Of a DNA stretch of 64,000 nt, positions 14,088 to 26,154 are shown one piece after another. This DNA is from Lineus longissimus (taxonomy: Eukaryota; Nemertea; Pilidiophora; Heteronemertea; Lineidae). The translations under genes and the position numbers were made by a program. The notes under the pieces were generated by a model that was given only the letters and a program-made list of their open reading frames with translations, had not been told where the DNA came from and searched no databases. The DNA is taken from NCBI RefSeq assembly GCF_910592395.1, contig NC_088325.1, positions 13,952,109 to 14,016,108 of the forward strand, written 5' to 3'. Positions within the stretch are counted from its first letter, which is position 1, and every line of letters starts with the position of its first letter.

Positions 14088-14132
14088 ATGGCTGATATGG
14101 GATTGGAGAAAAGAGAAGTCACATACTTCATG
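14088..14132 (+). CDS. Candidate alternative first coding exon A1 of the glycine transporter
   Basis: An ATG in the context AAAATGG opens 15 codons, MADMGLEKREVTYFM, ended by a strong donor ATG|GTGAGT. The donor is phase 0, so it can join the phase-0 exon at 15597 or the common exon at 33328 without shifting frame. The upstream sequence is promoter-like. The exon is short and has no homology I recognise; the support is the start context, donor and phase. Confidence 0.45.
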
Positions 14133-15596
14133 GTGAGTGGTTGCGTATGTGAAAGTGATAACTGTGTGAACAGTACTTTTCTCTCATATATTTTGCCTTT
14201 TGTGTTGATTGGTCGGGCGTGTTGATCTCGACCGAGTTCAGCGGAAATTTCCATGATTTTGTCACGTCGACCCCCTGAAAATATGTGCTTAGGCAACTTA
14301 TTTGAATGAAATGATTTGTTATTTATATCTTAAACGTATATCTGCTATTTTGTATAGTAGGGTGGTGTTCTTTTGCACTTGAATTTCGTGTTTTGGAATG
14401 ATTTTGGTGGTTTTTTGGACCACGAGATGGGCGAGTCCATGTGAGGACAGAGGGTGGTGAGGGTGGTGCAGTTGCCTGGGAACGTCACGTGGCAGCCATG
14501 GCACATGGCCGGGGAAGCCCCTTGGCCCTTTGACACAAAACTTCCTTGGTTGAAAGGCCTTTACTAAAAAGTACATTGTTAAACCGACTGGTGTACTTTG
14601 TTGATACTTTTCGATTAAATATACTGTACTTTGCTCAGCTGTGGTTGTTTTGAGAGAATGCCTGTACTGTTGTAAGACCATGAGTTCAACTTAAACAACT
14701 TGAAGTTGAACAAGGTTGAAACTATGAGATTGAAATGAGCATAGACATAGTCTGTAGTCACTCTCAAGATTCAGCGGTGATTGTAAGTAACGTTACACTG
14801 ATGGACAGCAGTTTACTGAGTTATTGAAATGAGTGGAGCGGAGTCCATAAAAACAAAAAGTTGAAAAAACTAGCAATCTAATAGAAAAAACAACACTGAC
14901 TGAGTGGTTTTTGTCCGTGAAATCTGGAACCTTGTCCTTTGTTCCAACTCCTGCAATATCGGAGTCTGTACACTATGAACCCTTGATCTCCAGTTGTTAA
15001 GTTGAAATGACTTTAAGTACAGTAGTAGTATGGAGTGAAGAAATGGAAAGGAGGATATGTTTGTTGGTCTACCAGAAAAAAAAGATTGACACTCCATCTC
15101 TCCATCAATACATTCATCATTCCTGGGTTAATTAACTAATTAAGTTGCTAATTAAATGAAGTTGTGTTTTGTCTAGACAACTTGATAACAGTACATCGTT
15201 AGTGTACAGTAACAGTAAATCTCGGAAGTTATTACCAGGCATAACATTAACCTGAATCTCACATTGAGATTGAGATGACTCATTCTGCTCCACTCATGTA
15301 CAGGTCAGCAAAGTGCCAGACGCTTGTTCTCAATGAACATTCCAATCATTTGTAGACAAAAAATAAAGGTGTGGTTAAGCTGAAATGGCTGGCTGGCTAC
15401 TAAATAAGTACTAAGGCTGAAACTAAAGTAAAGACATGATGATAGATCATACAATTGTCAAGATCTGTGAATACATATTTGGACTCTGTGTTGATCTCCA
15501 TAGACAAACATCTTTGGCCTATTGTTCCCGTATTTTGACGTAGAGTTCACATCAGTTTGGCCCAAGAAATAACTCTCCAGCTTATTTCCATTCTAG

Positions 15597-15752
15597 GGTG
15601 ACACAAACAACACCAACGGCACTGCCAAACAAAATGGAAATAAATCAAACTCGTGGCGCGACAAAATGATCGGAATATTACCGCGCAGCATCCAACACCG
15701 GGTGCGCAAACCGCAACCACAGCCGTGTAAAACGGCTGCGCCGCAAACAAAG
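15597..15752 (+). CDS. Candidate N-terminal exon A2 of the glycine transporter
   Basis: The 156 nt (52 codons) are open, preceded by TTCTAG and followed by AAG|GTAATG, phase 0 at both ends. The peptide is polar and disordered: an Asn/Gly/Thr-rich start (GDTNNTNGTAKQNGNKSN) and a basic Arg/Gln/Pro half. That suits the long cytosolic N-terminus of a GlyT2-like transporter. Local GC and CpG are higher than in the flanking intron. An open frame of this size arises by chance with appreciable probability, so the call rests on the combined splice sites and phase. It could belong to another transcript. Confidence 0.45.
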
Positions 15753-16504
15753 GTAATGTCGGATGTTGTGGCGTGGTGTGGCACTATTCTTCCCGGCATA
15801 ATCTGGTCTCCTAATGGTCTGCTAGGTGTTTTCTAACTGTAACGTCTCGGTCAACGTTGGCTGTTCTTCAATTCTGTTGCCATGGTTTCATTGCTGTTAT
15901 TGTGACACTTTTTCAGAAATGATTGTTCTGGAGAAGTTGACTCCCTGTCTGATGTTAGAAGGGGGTCCTTACCCTCGCGTTGACACTATCAAAAGAGAAT
16001 AGAGTGAGATCCAAACTGTCCCAGTCAGTCAGATTTGCATCTTTTTAAAAGTACGTTTGGATCATAAAATTTCCCATTTGCATGAAGAACAGCTGAAGTT
16101 GATCATTTTGAAATGATGGTAATATGGATAATGCTTCTTTCCTTCCCTAGCTCCCAGGTTGAGGTCCCAGGAACCTTTTGATGCATGCATTGTTGGTGTT
16201 GCTTCGTCACAGATACCACCACATCTCCAGCGGTTTTCTCTTGAAGTTGACGAGTGATCTCTGCGGTCTATTCCACTGGTCATCTGACATCGTCATTAAC
16301 TGAATGTATAAACAATCTTGTAAATTGAAATACACGTATAGTGGTAATCAAATAATATAATCCTTAGCAGGTAGAATTTAAGTTGTTAGAACTGTAACAG
16401 GTATGTACAAAATAGTTATTGAGTTTGGGAGAAGTACATTTACATTTACATGTGCATAAAGTGAGGTCTAACTGGCATCACCACACGCACCTGACCCTAC
16501 ACAT

Positions 16505-16672
16505 AGGGCCGAATTTACGAAGGGTGTTTAAGAGTTAGACGCGTGTAAATTCTACATAATCAGTTTCAGGGCCTAATGCGGTTTTCATGAAGAAACCCTG
16601 CAAGGCCCTGACTCTGTCTATTCAGACATTAAACGCTGTTTTAAGCTAAACACCCTTTGTAAATTCGGCCCT
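16505..16672. mobile_element. MITE-like palindromic element
   Basis: The terminal inverted arms 16505-16530 and 16647-16672 match at 25 of 26 positions (outer end AGGGCCGAATTTAC). They enclose about 116 bp with no ORF. The total of 168 bp fits a non-autonomous DNA transposon. No clean target duplication is visible. Confidence 0.6.
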
Positions 16673-16908
16673 TAGTGTTTAGCGAGGCAATGGCTGAATA
16701 TAACAACTGTCCTTCTTTCCCAACTTTTGTTTCTGACTTGATGTTTCTTTTAGTTTTGCTTGAACCCGTGGGGATTTGCAAGCTTTCGTGTCTTCTTTTA
16801 TTTTCAGGTATTCTTTGTTTGGTGGGGCAGCGGTTGATTTTTCTGATGGTGCTCACTCGCGGAGACAACCAGACTGTCCCAGTCAATGCAATTCATACCA
16901 ACCAACGA

Positions 16909-16961
16909 TATCTCATTATGCAGATGTCATGGATCCATATCTCATTATGCAGATGTCATGG
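16909..16961 (+). repeat. Two-copy direct repeat, 29-bp period
   Basis: A 24-nt stretch (TATCTCATTATGCAGATG and six more bases) occurs at 16909-16932 and again, identically, at 16938-16961. It looks like a recent local duplication in intronic DNA. Confidence 0.8.
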
Positions 16962-19900
16962 GTCGGCTGCAGCTGTTACTTAGATAGCAACATGTAAATT
17001 GTATTGTACACCCACCCACACTGACTACATTTATCAATTAATGCAAATATTTGAGCAAATCTAATTCTAACAATGAAACTTCTGATGATGCAATAATAAA
17101 AAACAAATGTCCTGAACTTTATAAAATTTGGAGGCCTGAGATTTAGAGGCCTGGATTGTTAAGGTTATACATGTTTTCTGATGTTTTCTGATGCAATATT
17201 ACCTGCAGGCCTAAGCGATACCAGTAGGGATGACTCACTGATGGCGAGGACAGATGTTTTGTCATGATGTATATTGGAAGAACCTTCACCTCGCCTCTCG
17301 GGCTTTTTCCACAGGCATGACAGGTACTGTCATCGAAAAGGGCACTGTCTGAAAAAGGTGCTTTGCCACTGATGGAAAAAGGCAGGGTGCTGGGAGGGTG
17401 CCAGATCTCTTCTGCTGAAACGCTAATAGTACATGTATGTAGTATTTATAAAAGAGCTTGGCACAAATGTTTTGGTTTAAAAAGTAACTCTCGACTGGCG
17501 TTGTTGAAACATGGAATTACTTAGTACCTAGAACATCCCAGCAGCTCAACCTGTTGCATTTAGCTTATCAGGAAGAGGCCTTCACTGGCTAGCTGTGGCT
17601 GAAGGATTCCTGATGATAAGAAGGATTTATGAATCGAAATTAGGTTGCTTAACGATCAGAGATACCAGGGTAGCGGTAACATACCAGCATGTATGTACGT
17701 GTACCCTTGTAATCAGTACTGTTTTTCTGTATAGGGCTTGAATGTCTAATCTGGTGGTATAGAAAAGCTCTGTCTGGTGTAAGTGTGTGCACAGCGCTCA
17801 ACATCGACCCCTCAATAGGCAGATGTTACCTTAATAATTGTAATAGCGCCATGAAGTAATGATCTGAAACAGCGCAGGGTAATCGTTATTCATGCCTGTG
17901 TTGTCATGCCCAGGAGTTTTAAACGCAGTGAATACAAGTATGACTGAGAAACACAGTCATTTGCTTCAACTTGGATTAAAAAAAATGAAAAAGGTGCAGT
18001 TTGTTGCCGTGAATACTCAGGTAGGATATTTATCTTTTCTATGAATAAATTTGTGTGATAAGTGCATGTGATTGAACCCTTAATGCATATTTAGGCCCCT
18101 CTTTGTAAATCGTTGTATTAAAGTACATGTACATTCACTAGCCCTTCTTTATGGTAGAAGTATAGTTGTACTCTGGTGGGTTCATGATTAGTCTTTTGTG
18201 TTATGATGTGATTTGAACAAGACTTTGATGCAAAGTAAGCCTGTCATCGGCAGTTGGTGATTGCATGGATTGTGAAGGATGAGGCAGAATGTTCAGGCCT
18301 CCGAACCTTTACCTGTTCAAGCCTATAGTGACAATCAGCGGCACCTAGCGTGGCTGTAGTTTTGCTGGTACCCTAGATTGCTTAGTATATTTTCCTCTCA
18401 GTATTATTTATGATATTTTTTGCACTGAAGTAGCTAAACTATTCACCTTTATGTGTTATTTTGATTCAGTATAAGCCACAGGCATTTTCTTCCAACTTGG
18501 GATGCAATCATCTACAACACCATCTCTATTCAGTGTTAGTTGATTTGTACTTAGTTAGTCTATCTTTTAGGGCAAACAATCCAGTATTATGTAAAAAGTA
18601 TACGAAGTTTGTTTACAGGTTGGTTTAACTGGAGGGCTAACAAGCCACACCAAGGCAAACCACCACTCTGGCTTACCAGGCCCTCTTTTTGCGAGTGATT
18701 TGCTGTTTTATACAAAAGGTTTGTGTCAGCACCTCGGTTGTTTGGAGTAACGTTCGTGAATGACTGCATTTTAGCACCACATGAATGATACGGTGAACCG
18801 ACACGTTGAGAAAACTTTAAAAATATTCGGTTTCTGTGAATCATGAATGTGAATCAGTGCATGTGTATCTAGACTAGAGTGAAGTTCCTCTTCCTTTTTC
18901 TGGGGAATTTGGCATTGACAGGAAGTAACCCACATGCACACACATGTAACAATCTCACTTCCTTTCATGAGTGGGCTCGACAAACAGTTGCTTTGAGCAT
19001 AACATCTTACAATGGGTTTAGTTCATTCTGCAGATGGCAGGTGGTAGCACGGCGGCATCGCCTGGCAATGTGCCTGAACAGATAGAGGTTGCCAACAATG
19101 ATAGAGACATGCCAAGTGTTGCCATTGCCATTGGATAGTTGATCGTTATTTGCTTTGTTTCGGTTTCTATTATTCAGGACAAAATATGCGTTAAGACTCA
19201 ATGGTTGTGTAAAAACCTGATGGCGATTAGCGAGGACATGACCAATGGCGATGAATTGAGAAAATTATCCAAGTAGAATAGAATAGACAGGACATGATAA
19301 TATTTGTCCATCGGCCTACATACTTCCCATGTCTTATTCAGTTATTGAAACAACAGGGTAGGTTACTAGTACCCCTGTATTACCAAGAAAAAAAATGCCA
19401 GGAAAATACAATGTACAAGGACTAAAACTATGTTTAGCTATTTCCTGCCTTGCTTGATGCAAATCATAATGCACAAAATATTCTGTCTCCTATCCGTCAT
19501 CATCACGAATATAATTACAGCGCTGTTGAATAGTAAACCAGCAGCTGTGCTCTCTCTGCATGATGGAACTTTCCATCTCGGTGTTAGGGTCGTCATGGAG
19601 ACCAGGCAGCGTAGGCAGTGATGGCACTCGTGGTGGTGATCCAATGACCAGTTCTGTTTTGTTGAAAATCTGATGTTATCTATTGGCCATGGTTGAAAGC
19701 CTTTCTCTTTGTCAAATGCTAGTGAACCTATTGGCAAGCTAATAATGCAAGACAGCTGCTTTCATGTCTCCCTGAGTTGGTTTTGAAGAGCTGAATCACT
19801 GTCCATGGTGTTCATGGAGAGATAACACTAACCGCTCGCCAAAGGATGATTTGGTGGGGGAGAGGGCTTGAGTGTAATCACTCCCCTCATACGAATGCCA

Positions 19901-22324
19901 GAGGCATTTGGCCCTAGGAATTTTCCCGGGATGGCAGTCAAGTGAACACTACAGCCTTGAGTTATGTGTGTAACCTAGGATAATTTCTGCAAGTCCATAA
20001 AAATTAAAAAAGCGTATACTATAAATCACCCTTTATGGTCCGGGCTGACCTAGATTCATCAACCTTTTCAGTTGTGCAGGCACTTACTGAATGAACCGTT
20101 AAGAAACGGGGACAAATGGGAGTTGACCAAAGACCCCTGGTGGGAGTTGATCAAAGACGGGACAAGTGAAAGTTAGCCTAGCAAAGTGGACCAGACCACG
20201 TGCTACTCTATTTTCTGAAAGGGTGGCTGAATTCACTTTTAAGACTTGATTGCTAAGGGAATAACTGTCAACTCTCTCCCCCTCCCCCATGCATGGAAGT
20301 TCCCCTTTCCAGGCCAACAAACACTTATGAACGCCCTTGGGGCTGGCTCGGCCATAAATTCAGCTGCAATTGAATAAGCACAGTATTGTTTACAATATTA
20401 ATCCAGGACTAGGTCAACCAAGTACTCCCAGTTGCGGCGGATCTTTTGATGTGGATGGAGGCAAGTTTGTTGTATGTGGAAACATCGCACACATCTTTGT
20501 GTTTTTGGAAGGGCTAGCTTCTCCGATTTCAGCCTTGCAAGCGTAATCCGGTGAAGGATTTATCATTGCTGTAATGCAATTTCTCGATTTTGAGTGAACG
20601 TGGTCTTGAATTGAGTCTCGCAAGTGTACCGTCTGTTCATTCGTGTATGGCGAGTGTTGACTATCTCTTGGGGCCATGTCGGTCATTGGCAACAATTCAT
20701 TTCACCCCCTACATCCACTGGCAATTGACGTCGTGTCAATCCTTGATAGTCACAGATTTCAGAGAAATCTTTGTTCCTAGGACCTGCTTGGCCTGCTTTT
20801 GACAACCATTATCTCCACGTTGCATGTTTTCTCTTCTGCACACTCCAGCTCTATTTGAGGGTTTAAAGCCTCCAGATTTTCTATGCGTACAAAGTTGGCT
20901 GTGGGACTTTTTGTGCAGAGATCAAGCTGTCACTTTAACTTGGCGTTGAAAACTCATAAAGAGTGAAGATATTGTTTTGTGTTGAACAATAAAGTTCAAT
21001 TAATCAATTAGAACAACTGTTCAACCTTGACATTATCACCCATCCTCCTAGATAACCCCATTCCTCTCCTGGACGCAGCTGTATCCTCTCTTCATCACTT
21101 CCTGCCTCAGAAATCATAACCCTTTCCTTTGTTTCCATGCTGAGCAGTTTTTTACCTGTGGTTGAAATCAAGCACTGCACTAGCGTGCCAACAATGGGTA
21201 GCTTGGTTCATAATTTATTGAAGATTTATAGCAGAACTGTTCTTGCTTTGGATGCTTTTCCAAAAGATCTCAGTTTTCACCTGGTTCAAGCAAGTCGGAC
21301 GTGTGCAAAGTTCCTTCTCACTTGGTCAATCGCAGTCTAGTCTTTGACTACCCTCTGTCAGTGTCCCATGATTGCAAGGGGAGGAGCATTTGGATAGTCC
21401 TGGAGCTGGTTTGGTCTTTGGGACAGCTGGAATTTTATGTTGTCTTTGTGGTGTTGTCGGAATTGAATCCAAGATGATGAGACGTGTCGGAGGTATATTT
21501 CTTAGGTATTCGTTGGAGTGACCTAGATTCTAGTCAAGCGCGGTGGTACTGGTGCTGTTCTTGCTGGGCATTCCTGTTTTGTAGAGCTCCCCTTGGCCAT
21601 GGCCTTTAATTTCAGCACTATGAGTACCTAGTTCACCTTATCTTTCAAGGGCAATGCCTCGGACCTGCTGTAACCACAGCTATCGGCTGACAGCAGGCGT
21701 ATCAAATGTTACCACAACTATCAGTGCATGCCTTGATGTATTGAGCCACTTCAGACCTTGCTGTGATTGTATTTGGGGAGAACTTGACTATCTTTGCTGG
21801 ATGAAGTGCAATAAAAGTCGCATCGAGTTCAAGCAAGGCGTTCACAGCTGGTGTCAATCCATGGATCTAGCCCCTGGACCGCAACTTCAGATGCTGCCAA
21901 GTTTTGTTCCAGAAAAATTTTATGGTTTAGATTGTTTGGGATCGGATTGTTCTCTCTTTGATTTCATTTTTATTTGTAATTTGATGGGTCATTCGTGTCC
22001 TGGTCAATGTCATTGTAACGCTCTCCATTATCATCTGTCTGTTGCAGAATTTGATGTGCATTTTCTGTTGTTGTCAGAAGATTGGAGCTCAAACTTCTAG
22101 TGAGATCTGGATACATCAGTTCATAATTTTATACAGAACCTAGTGTCGACATTTCCAAATGACTAAACAGTTTACAGAGAGTGCATCAATTGTAAGGATC
22201 GATTGATTGTGAAGATTTCTAAGACTTTTGTCCGCTCTTGTTAAATGTGAATGCCAAACTTACATTCGGCAGTTGACAAGACTACATTGCTCTTTGACTT
22301 GCATATCGAGAGATAAACTTTAAA
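16962..22324. other. Intronic or intergenic DNA, no gene recognised
   Basis: Both strands hold only short open frames without recognisable protein sequence. It lies between candidate N-terminal exons of the transporter gene and may include the 5' UTR and promoter for the start at 22325. Confidence 0.4.
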
Positions 22325-22477
22325 ATGTCTGGCCGTCGTAGGAGCAGCCTTGCAAACCTTGCGAATGCCGTGCTGGATCGGACCACCCGGAGGGTCTCTG
22401 GAGCCGGTTACACGAGAGCCGGTTTGGACGAAACTGAATCGACCCTAGATTTAATTGCGTCGAGGAATGAGGGATTG
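22325..22477 (+). CDS. Alternative first coding exon B of the glycine transporter
   Basis: ATG in TAAAATGTCT opens 51 codons beginning MSGRRRSSLANLANAVLDRT and ending ASRNEGL, with the consensus donor TTG|GTAAGT in phase 0. The peptide is basic and Ser/Arg-rich, then acidic and Thr-rich, with possible phosphorylation sites, as expected for a cytosolic transporter N-terminus. Joined to the common exon at 33328 it gives a 737-residue protein. It has higher GC than its surroundings and is the most convincing of the alternative starts. Confidence 0.6.
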
Positions 22478-24778
22478 GTAAGTTAGTTTGGTCTTGGCAT
22501 GATGAAATTCTTGTACTTTGCTTCCACTTCTAGGTCCATGTGTTCCATATTCCATAGGCCAGTGGACAGATAAAGTACTTCAAAACCAGTACTGTTTGGG
22601 CCTTCTCAAAAACCACTTGAAACTAAAAGATAACCTAGTACAGGGCCTCATGTGGAATATTTCCATCGCAAATAGTTGCTTGTTTTGGTTTTGATTGAGT
22701 GACAGTTGACACCGTCCTCGCCCATTTGATAATATGATTGGATCAACATGAGTAACTGTTTTGGAATGACTTGTTTGAATGTAGTATTCACAACACATTT
22801 TCTACACTGGAAAGAAACGTATTGGATAAATCGTCATTCGTCGTCGCGCAGCAAATCTCGTCCTTGATCTGGTGATTCTGGTGCTGCTGTAAGTAACGAT
22901 GATAAAACCCCATCATGACAAGGGAGACTCGGCCATTGCAACGGCCCATCAGGGACCTCTGAAGTCTTGCCTATCAAGGTGTTGGGAGAAGATTAAATCC
23001 TTCTGGTTATACAAGGTAAGCATGTCAAAATGTCCACACACCATGGTATCACTGCAGCCATGGTTGAGCTTCCCGAGCCCAGTGATGAACAGTATAAAGA
23101 TGGTATGAAATCTGGTGTCAATGTCATTTTCAAAAGCCATTGGTCTGCTGCAATAAAGTTGTGAGGTAGAGCAAATGGCTGCAGATCGATGGCTTTTGGA
23201 TGACACCCAGTGGAAAAATATAATCGTCTCAGTACTCAGGACTGGCAAACTGTTAGTGTTGCATCCACAGTTTTGGATGAGTTTGATGTGTATGTTGTCT
23301 GCCTCGAATTCAGTTACAGAGTTGACATTGTCTCTTGAAAAGAACTATGGGCTCGTTCGGAGACTGTAGGGTGGCCTTGATCCTGTCAATACAGTCCAAG
23401 GCTCTCTGACCTCAGGGGGCCATTATTCAAAGTAACCTAGTTTTATTTCTCTTGCATGATGATGCACTTACATTGAGGTCATCACAGATTACTTTGTAAT
23501 AAATATTTATCACTTACCATGCTCGGACCATTCACTCCAATCTGTTCCACAAGATTTATGGCGAGCTTCATATTGTCATTACAATAATAGTTTAAGTTCA
23601 TCTCGATTGAAATGATATATTGAACCATTGCCCCAATTATATTGTATTAGTTGTGACCATTTGGCCATATGTTGCACAGTTTTAGTGTTAGGGATAGTCC
23701 TCTTTAGTCTAATCGGCAGGCTGATGTCAGGAAACGATGTAAATCAAATGACATCTGTCTTGCTGGTGGAGTAGACAAGTAGGCCTATCCTCCATCATGA
23801 ATATCATCAACTCACTGCTGCTTTAGGAGGAGGTATGTCCCTAAAAAATGCAAGTAGTGGAGGGCCCCAGAAAGTAGAGGGGCCTATCCCAATTCTGTGT
23901 TGGTAATGTGTCCAGTTATTTTCAAACTCAGAATGACGAATGTGAAAGTCAAAATGAAAACAAATATATCAATCTTTCATTCAATAATGTCAATAATGTT
24001 CAAACATTTTGTGTTTACAATTCTTTACCTGACATTTACTCTCATTGTGATAAGCATTCAACACTTCAAGTAATCAACACAAATGTTTAATCATTGACTT
24101 ATGGACTGCACCTTTGCATTGACCTTTTGCAAATCCTGGACTGAACTTAAAAAAAACACTTAAGTTGATCCAAACCAGATTTTCAGTAATGTTGCCCAGT
24201 TCTCTTAATTAAGTGAGGCCACTCCCCCCTTGTCTCTTGAAAAAAGCCTGTAATTTTGACCACGTGACCTTGATGTTTTACCTTGTAACCTTGCCCGTTG
24301 ACCCCGCCAGTGACCTATATCTGCTAACGCTTGCAATTCTTTATACAAATCTATCTCATAATGTCAATACCACACTGCTAGCTAACACTAGTTCAAAAAA
24401 ACACCAGCTACACGTTCTGTTTCATGCTTGTTAGTCATAACATGGCTAGCCTGTACTGCTCAGTGCTTGCATAACAAACTAAAATAAACCTGTCACATCC
24501 TCGCGATGACCACATCAAAGCGTGTATGCTTGGCTCACGGCCAATCACGTGCTTTGTTGTTGTCATGTGATGGAGAAGAGAAATATTGATTTAGCGTACC
24601 ATTAGCAATACAGTGATGCAGTTTAATCCAGTATAGCATAATCTCGTCTACTGATGTGATACGGCAAACGATATTTCTTCAAACTCTGTGAAATTTTGTG
24701 TTATTTTGACGTGTTATTTATCGTTCCGTGACTTTGTACCGCGTGACAAATCTACTTCATCTCAATTCGGGAGTTCCG

Positions 24779-24779
24779 A

Positions 24780-24812
<33 letters not shown>

Positions 24813-24813
24813 G
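24779..24813. repeat. (TC)n microsatellite
   Basis: About 15 uninterrupted CT dinucleotides lie just upstream of a possible non-coding exon whose donor is at 25225. Pyrimidine tracts are common in 5' UTRs and promoters; whether this one functions is unknown. Confidence 0.9.
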
Positions 24814-26043
24814 AAAAACGACATCTACATTTGAAAGACTTGTGTTTTCACGGTGCTTCACCAATACATCGATGTTTACCTGACTAACATCAGAAAAACA
24901 GGCTTCCAAACCTATCCCCAAGCGATATCTGTAACCACATATCTATCTTCTGCTACACGGTATTTGTGAATCATTCGAAATTCACTCTCTGTTAGTAATC
25001 TAAGCAGCTCTGTGAATGGAATGTATCATCACTAGCTCTCCGTCTGTTGCCGCCATTGCTAAGCGCTAATGCTATAGGATATTTGGATCGTTACTACCAG
25101 TGTTCAGCTGTATTCATGGTGTGACTGTGCATTAATGTTCAATATTCCTATCGGTGTGTTTAACGGACTCATTATTGGGTGTCATCAACTCTAGACTTGG
25201 CAGTTTGCTCGAAACCAAAACGAGGTAAAGTGTGTGTTATCGTTTATCAGGTACATTTGTATACACTCGTTAGCGGACTCGGTGGAAATTTCCACTCGTT
25301 TTTATCAGTCTGCAACTGTAGCAAAGGAGAGCATAAAAGAATATGGGCATGGTGAAGCAACTCTTCTAGCTAGGAAGCAGAATAACGATTTGACATTTGC
25401 ATCACATTGGAACTCTATTCAAAAATTTGACTATTTGAGCGAGTGGGGCTTCTTGTTGTTGTCTGACGTCAGCAATTCATTTCTGTGATGGTGAAATCGT
25501 TGGAACGGAGCCAAAGATAATCTCCAACTTCAAACACACGGTGGTCCCATAAGAGAAATATCTGGATCTAAAAGCTTTCGCTGAAATATTTGCAGCCCAA
25601 GGGCAAGTGGGGGTGTTATCGGATTCTTCAAATTCACCCTAGCAACGGAATTGGAATACAATACACTATCTCATCCTTTTTGAACAGTGTTGCATCTGAT
25701 AGATAATTCTAACCTGAGATCCGTTTCTGCCTACATCAGGCTTCATACCAACTAGCGGCCATTGGAATGCATTTTGTCTTGATGTGACATTTGTATTTGT
25801 GGTGACCTTTAGAACGTAACACACTGTTAGCCGTACCTCACTGCAGCGAGTCGGACAAAAGTGCTGAGCAACTCGGAGACAGAATTCAAAGGGAAGCTAA
25901 CAGTTGTTTTCTTGCCAAAGCAATCGGTATTCTTGCTGTGTCAACGTCGTAGCCGCGCTATATAATATCTACATAATTGGATTCTGTGACTCATTTCTGG
26001 CTTGATTTGGTCTTCTGCGTCTTAACGTGACTTGCCTCTCCAG

Positions 26044-26154
26044 ACTGTGATTATCATGATGCCAACAATGATGCTGGAGAAGCCGCGGCTTGTAGAAAGC
26101 GTGGTTGCTGAAAAGTACGAGTGGATGTTAGGAAATGGATTACCGCCTCATAAG
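26044..26154 (+). CDS. Alternative first or cassette exon C of the glycine transporter
   Basis: The acceptor TCTCCAG precedes 26044, and AAG|GTAAAG follows 26154. The 37 codons are open and phase 0 on both sides. Two tandem ATGs at 26056-26061 could start an isoform (MMPTMMLEKPRLVESVVAEK and onward, ending NGLPPHK) spliced from a non-coding exon ending at CGAG|GTAAAG (25224). Alternatively the whole 37 codons could be a cassette between exon B and the common exon. Start exon versus cassette cannot be decided from sequence. Confidence 0.5.

Noticed and set aside
19034-19138. Short open frame after TTCTGCAG starting MAGGSTAASPGNVPEQIE
   Set aside because: It has a good acceptor and a plausible peptide, but only weak donors (GTTGCC), and it stops after 35 codons. 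I cannot link it to any transcript.
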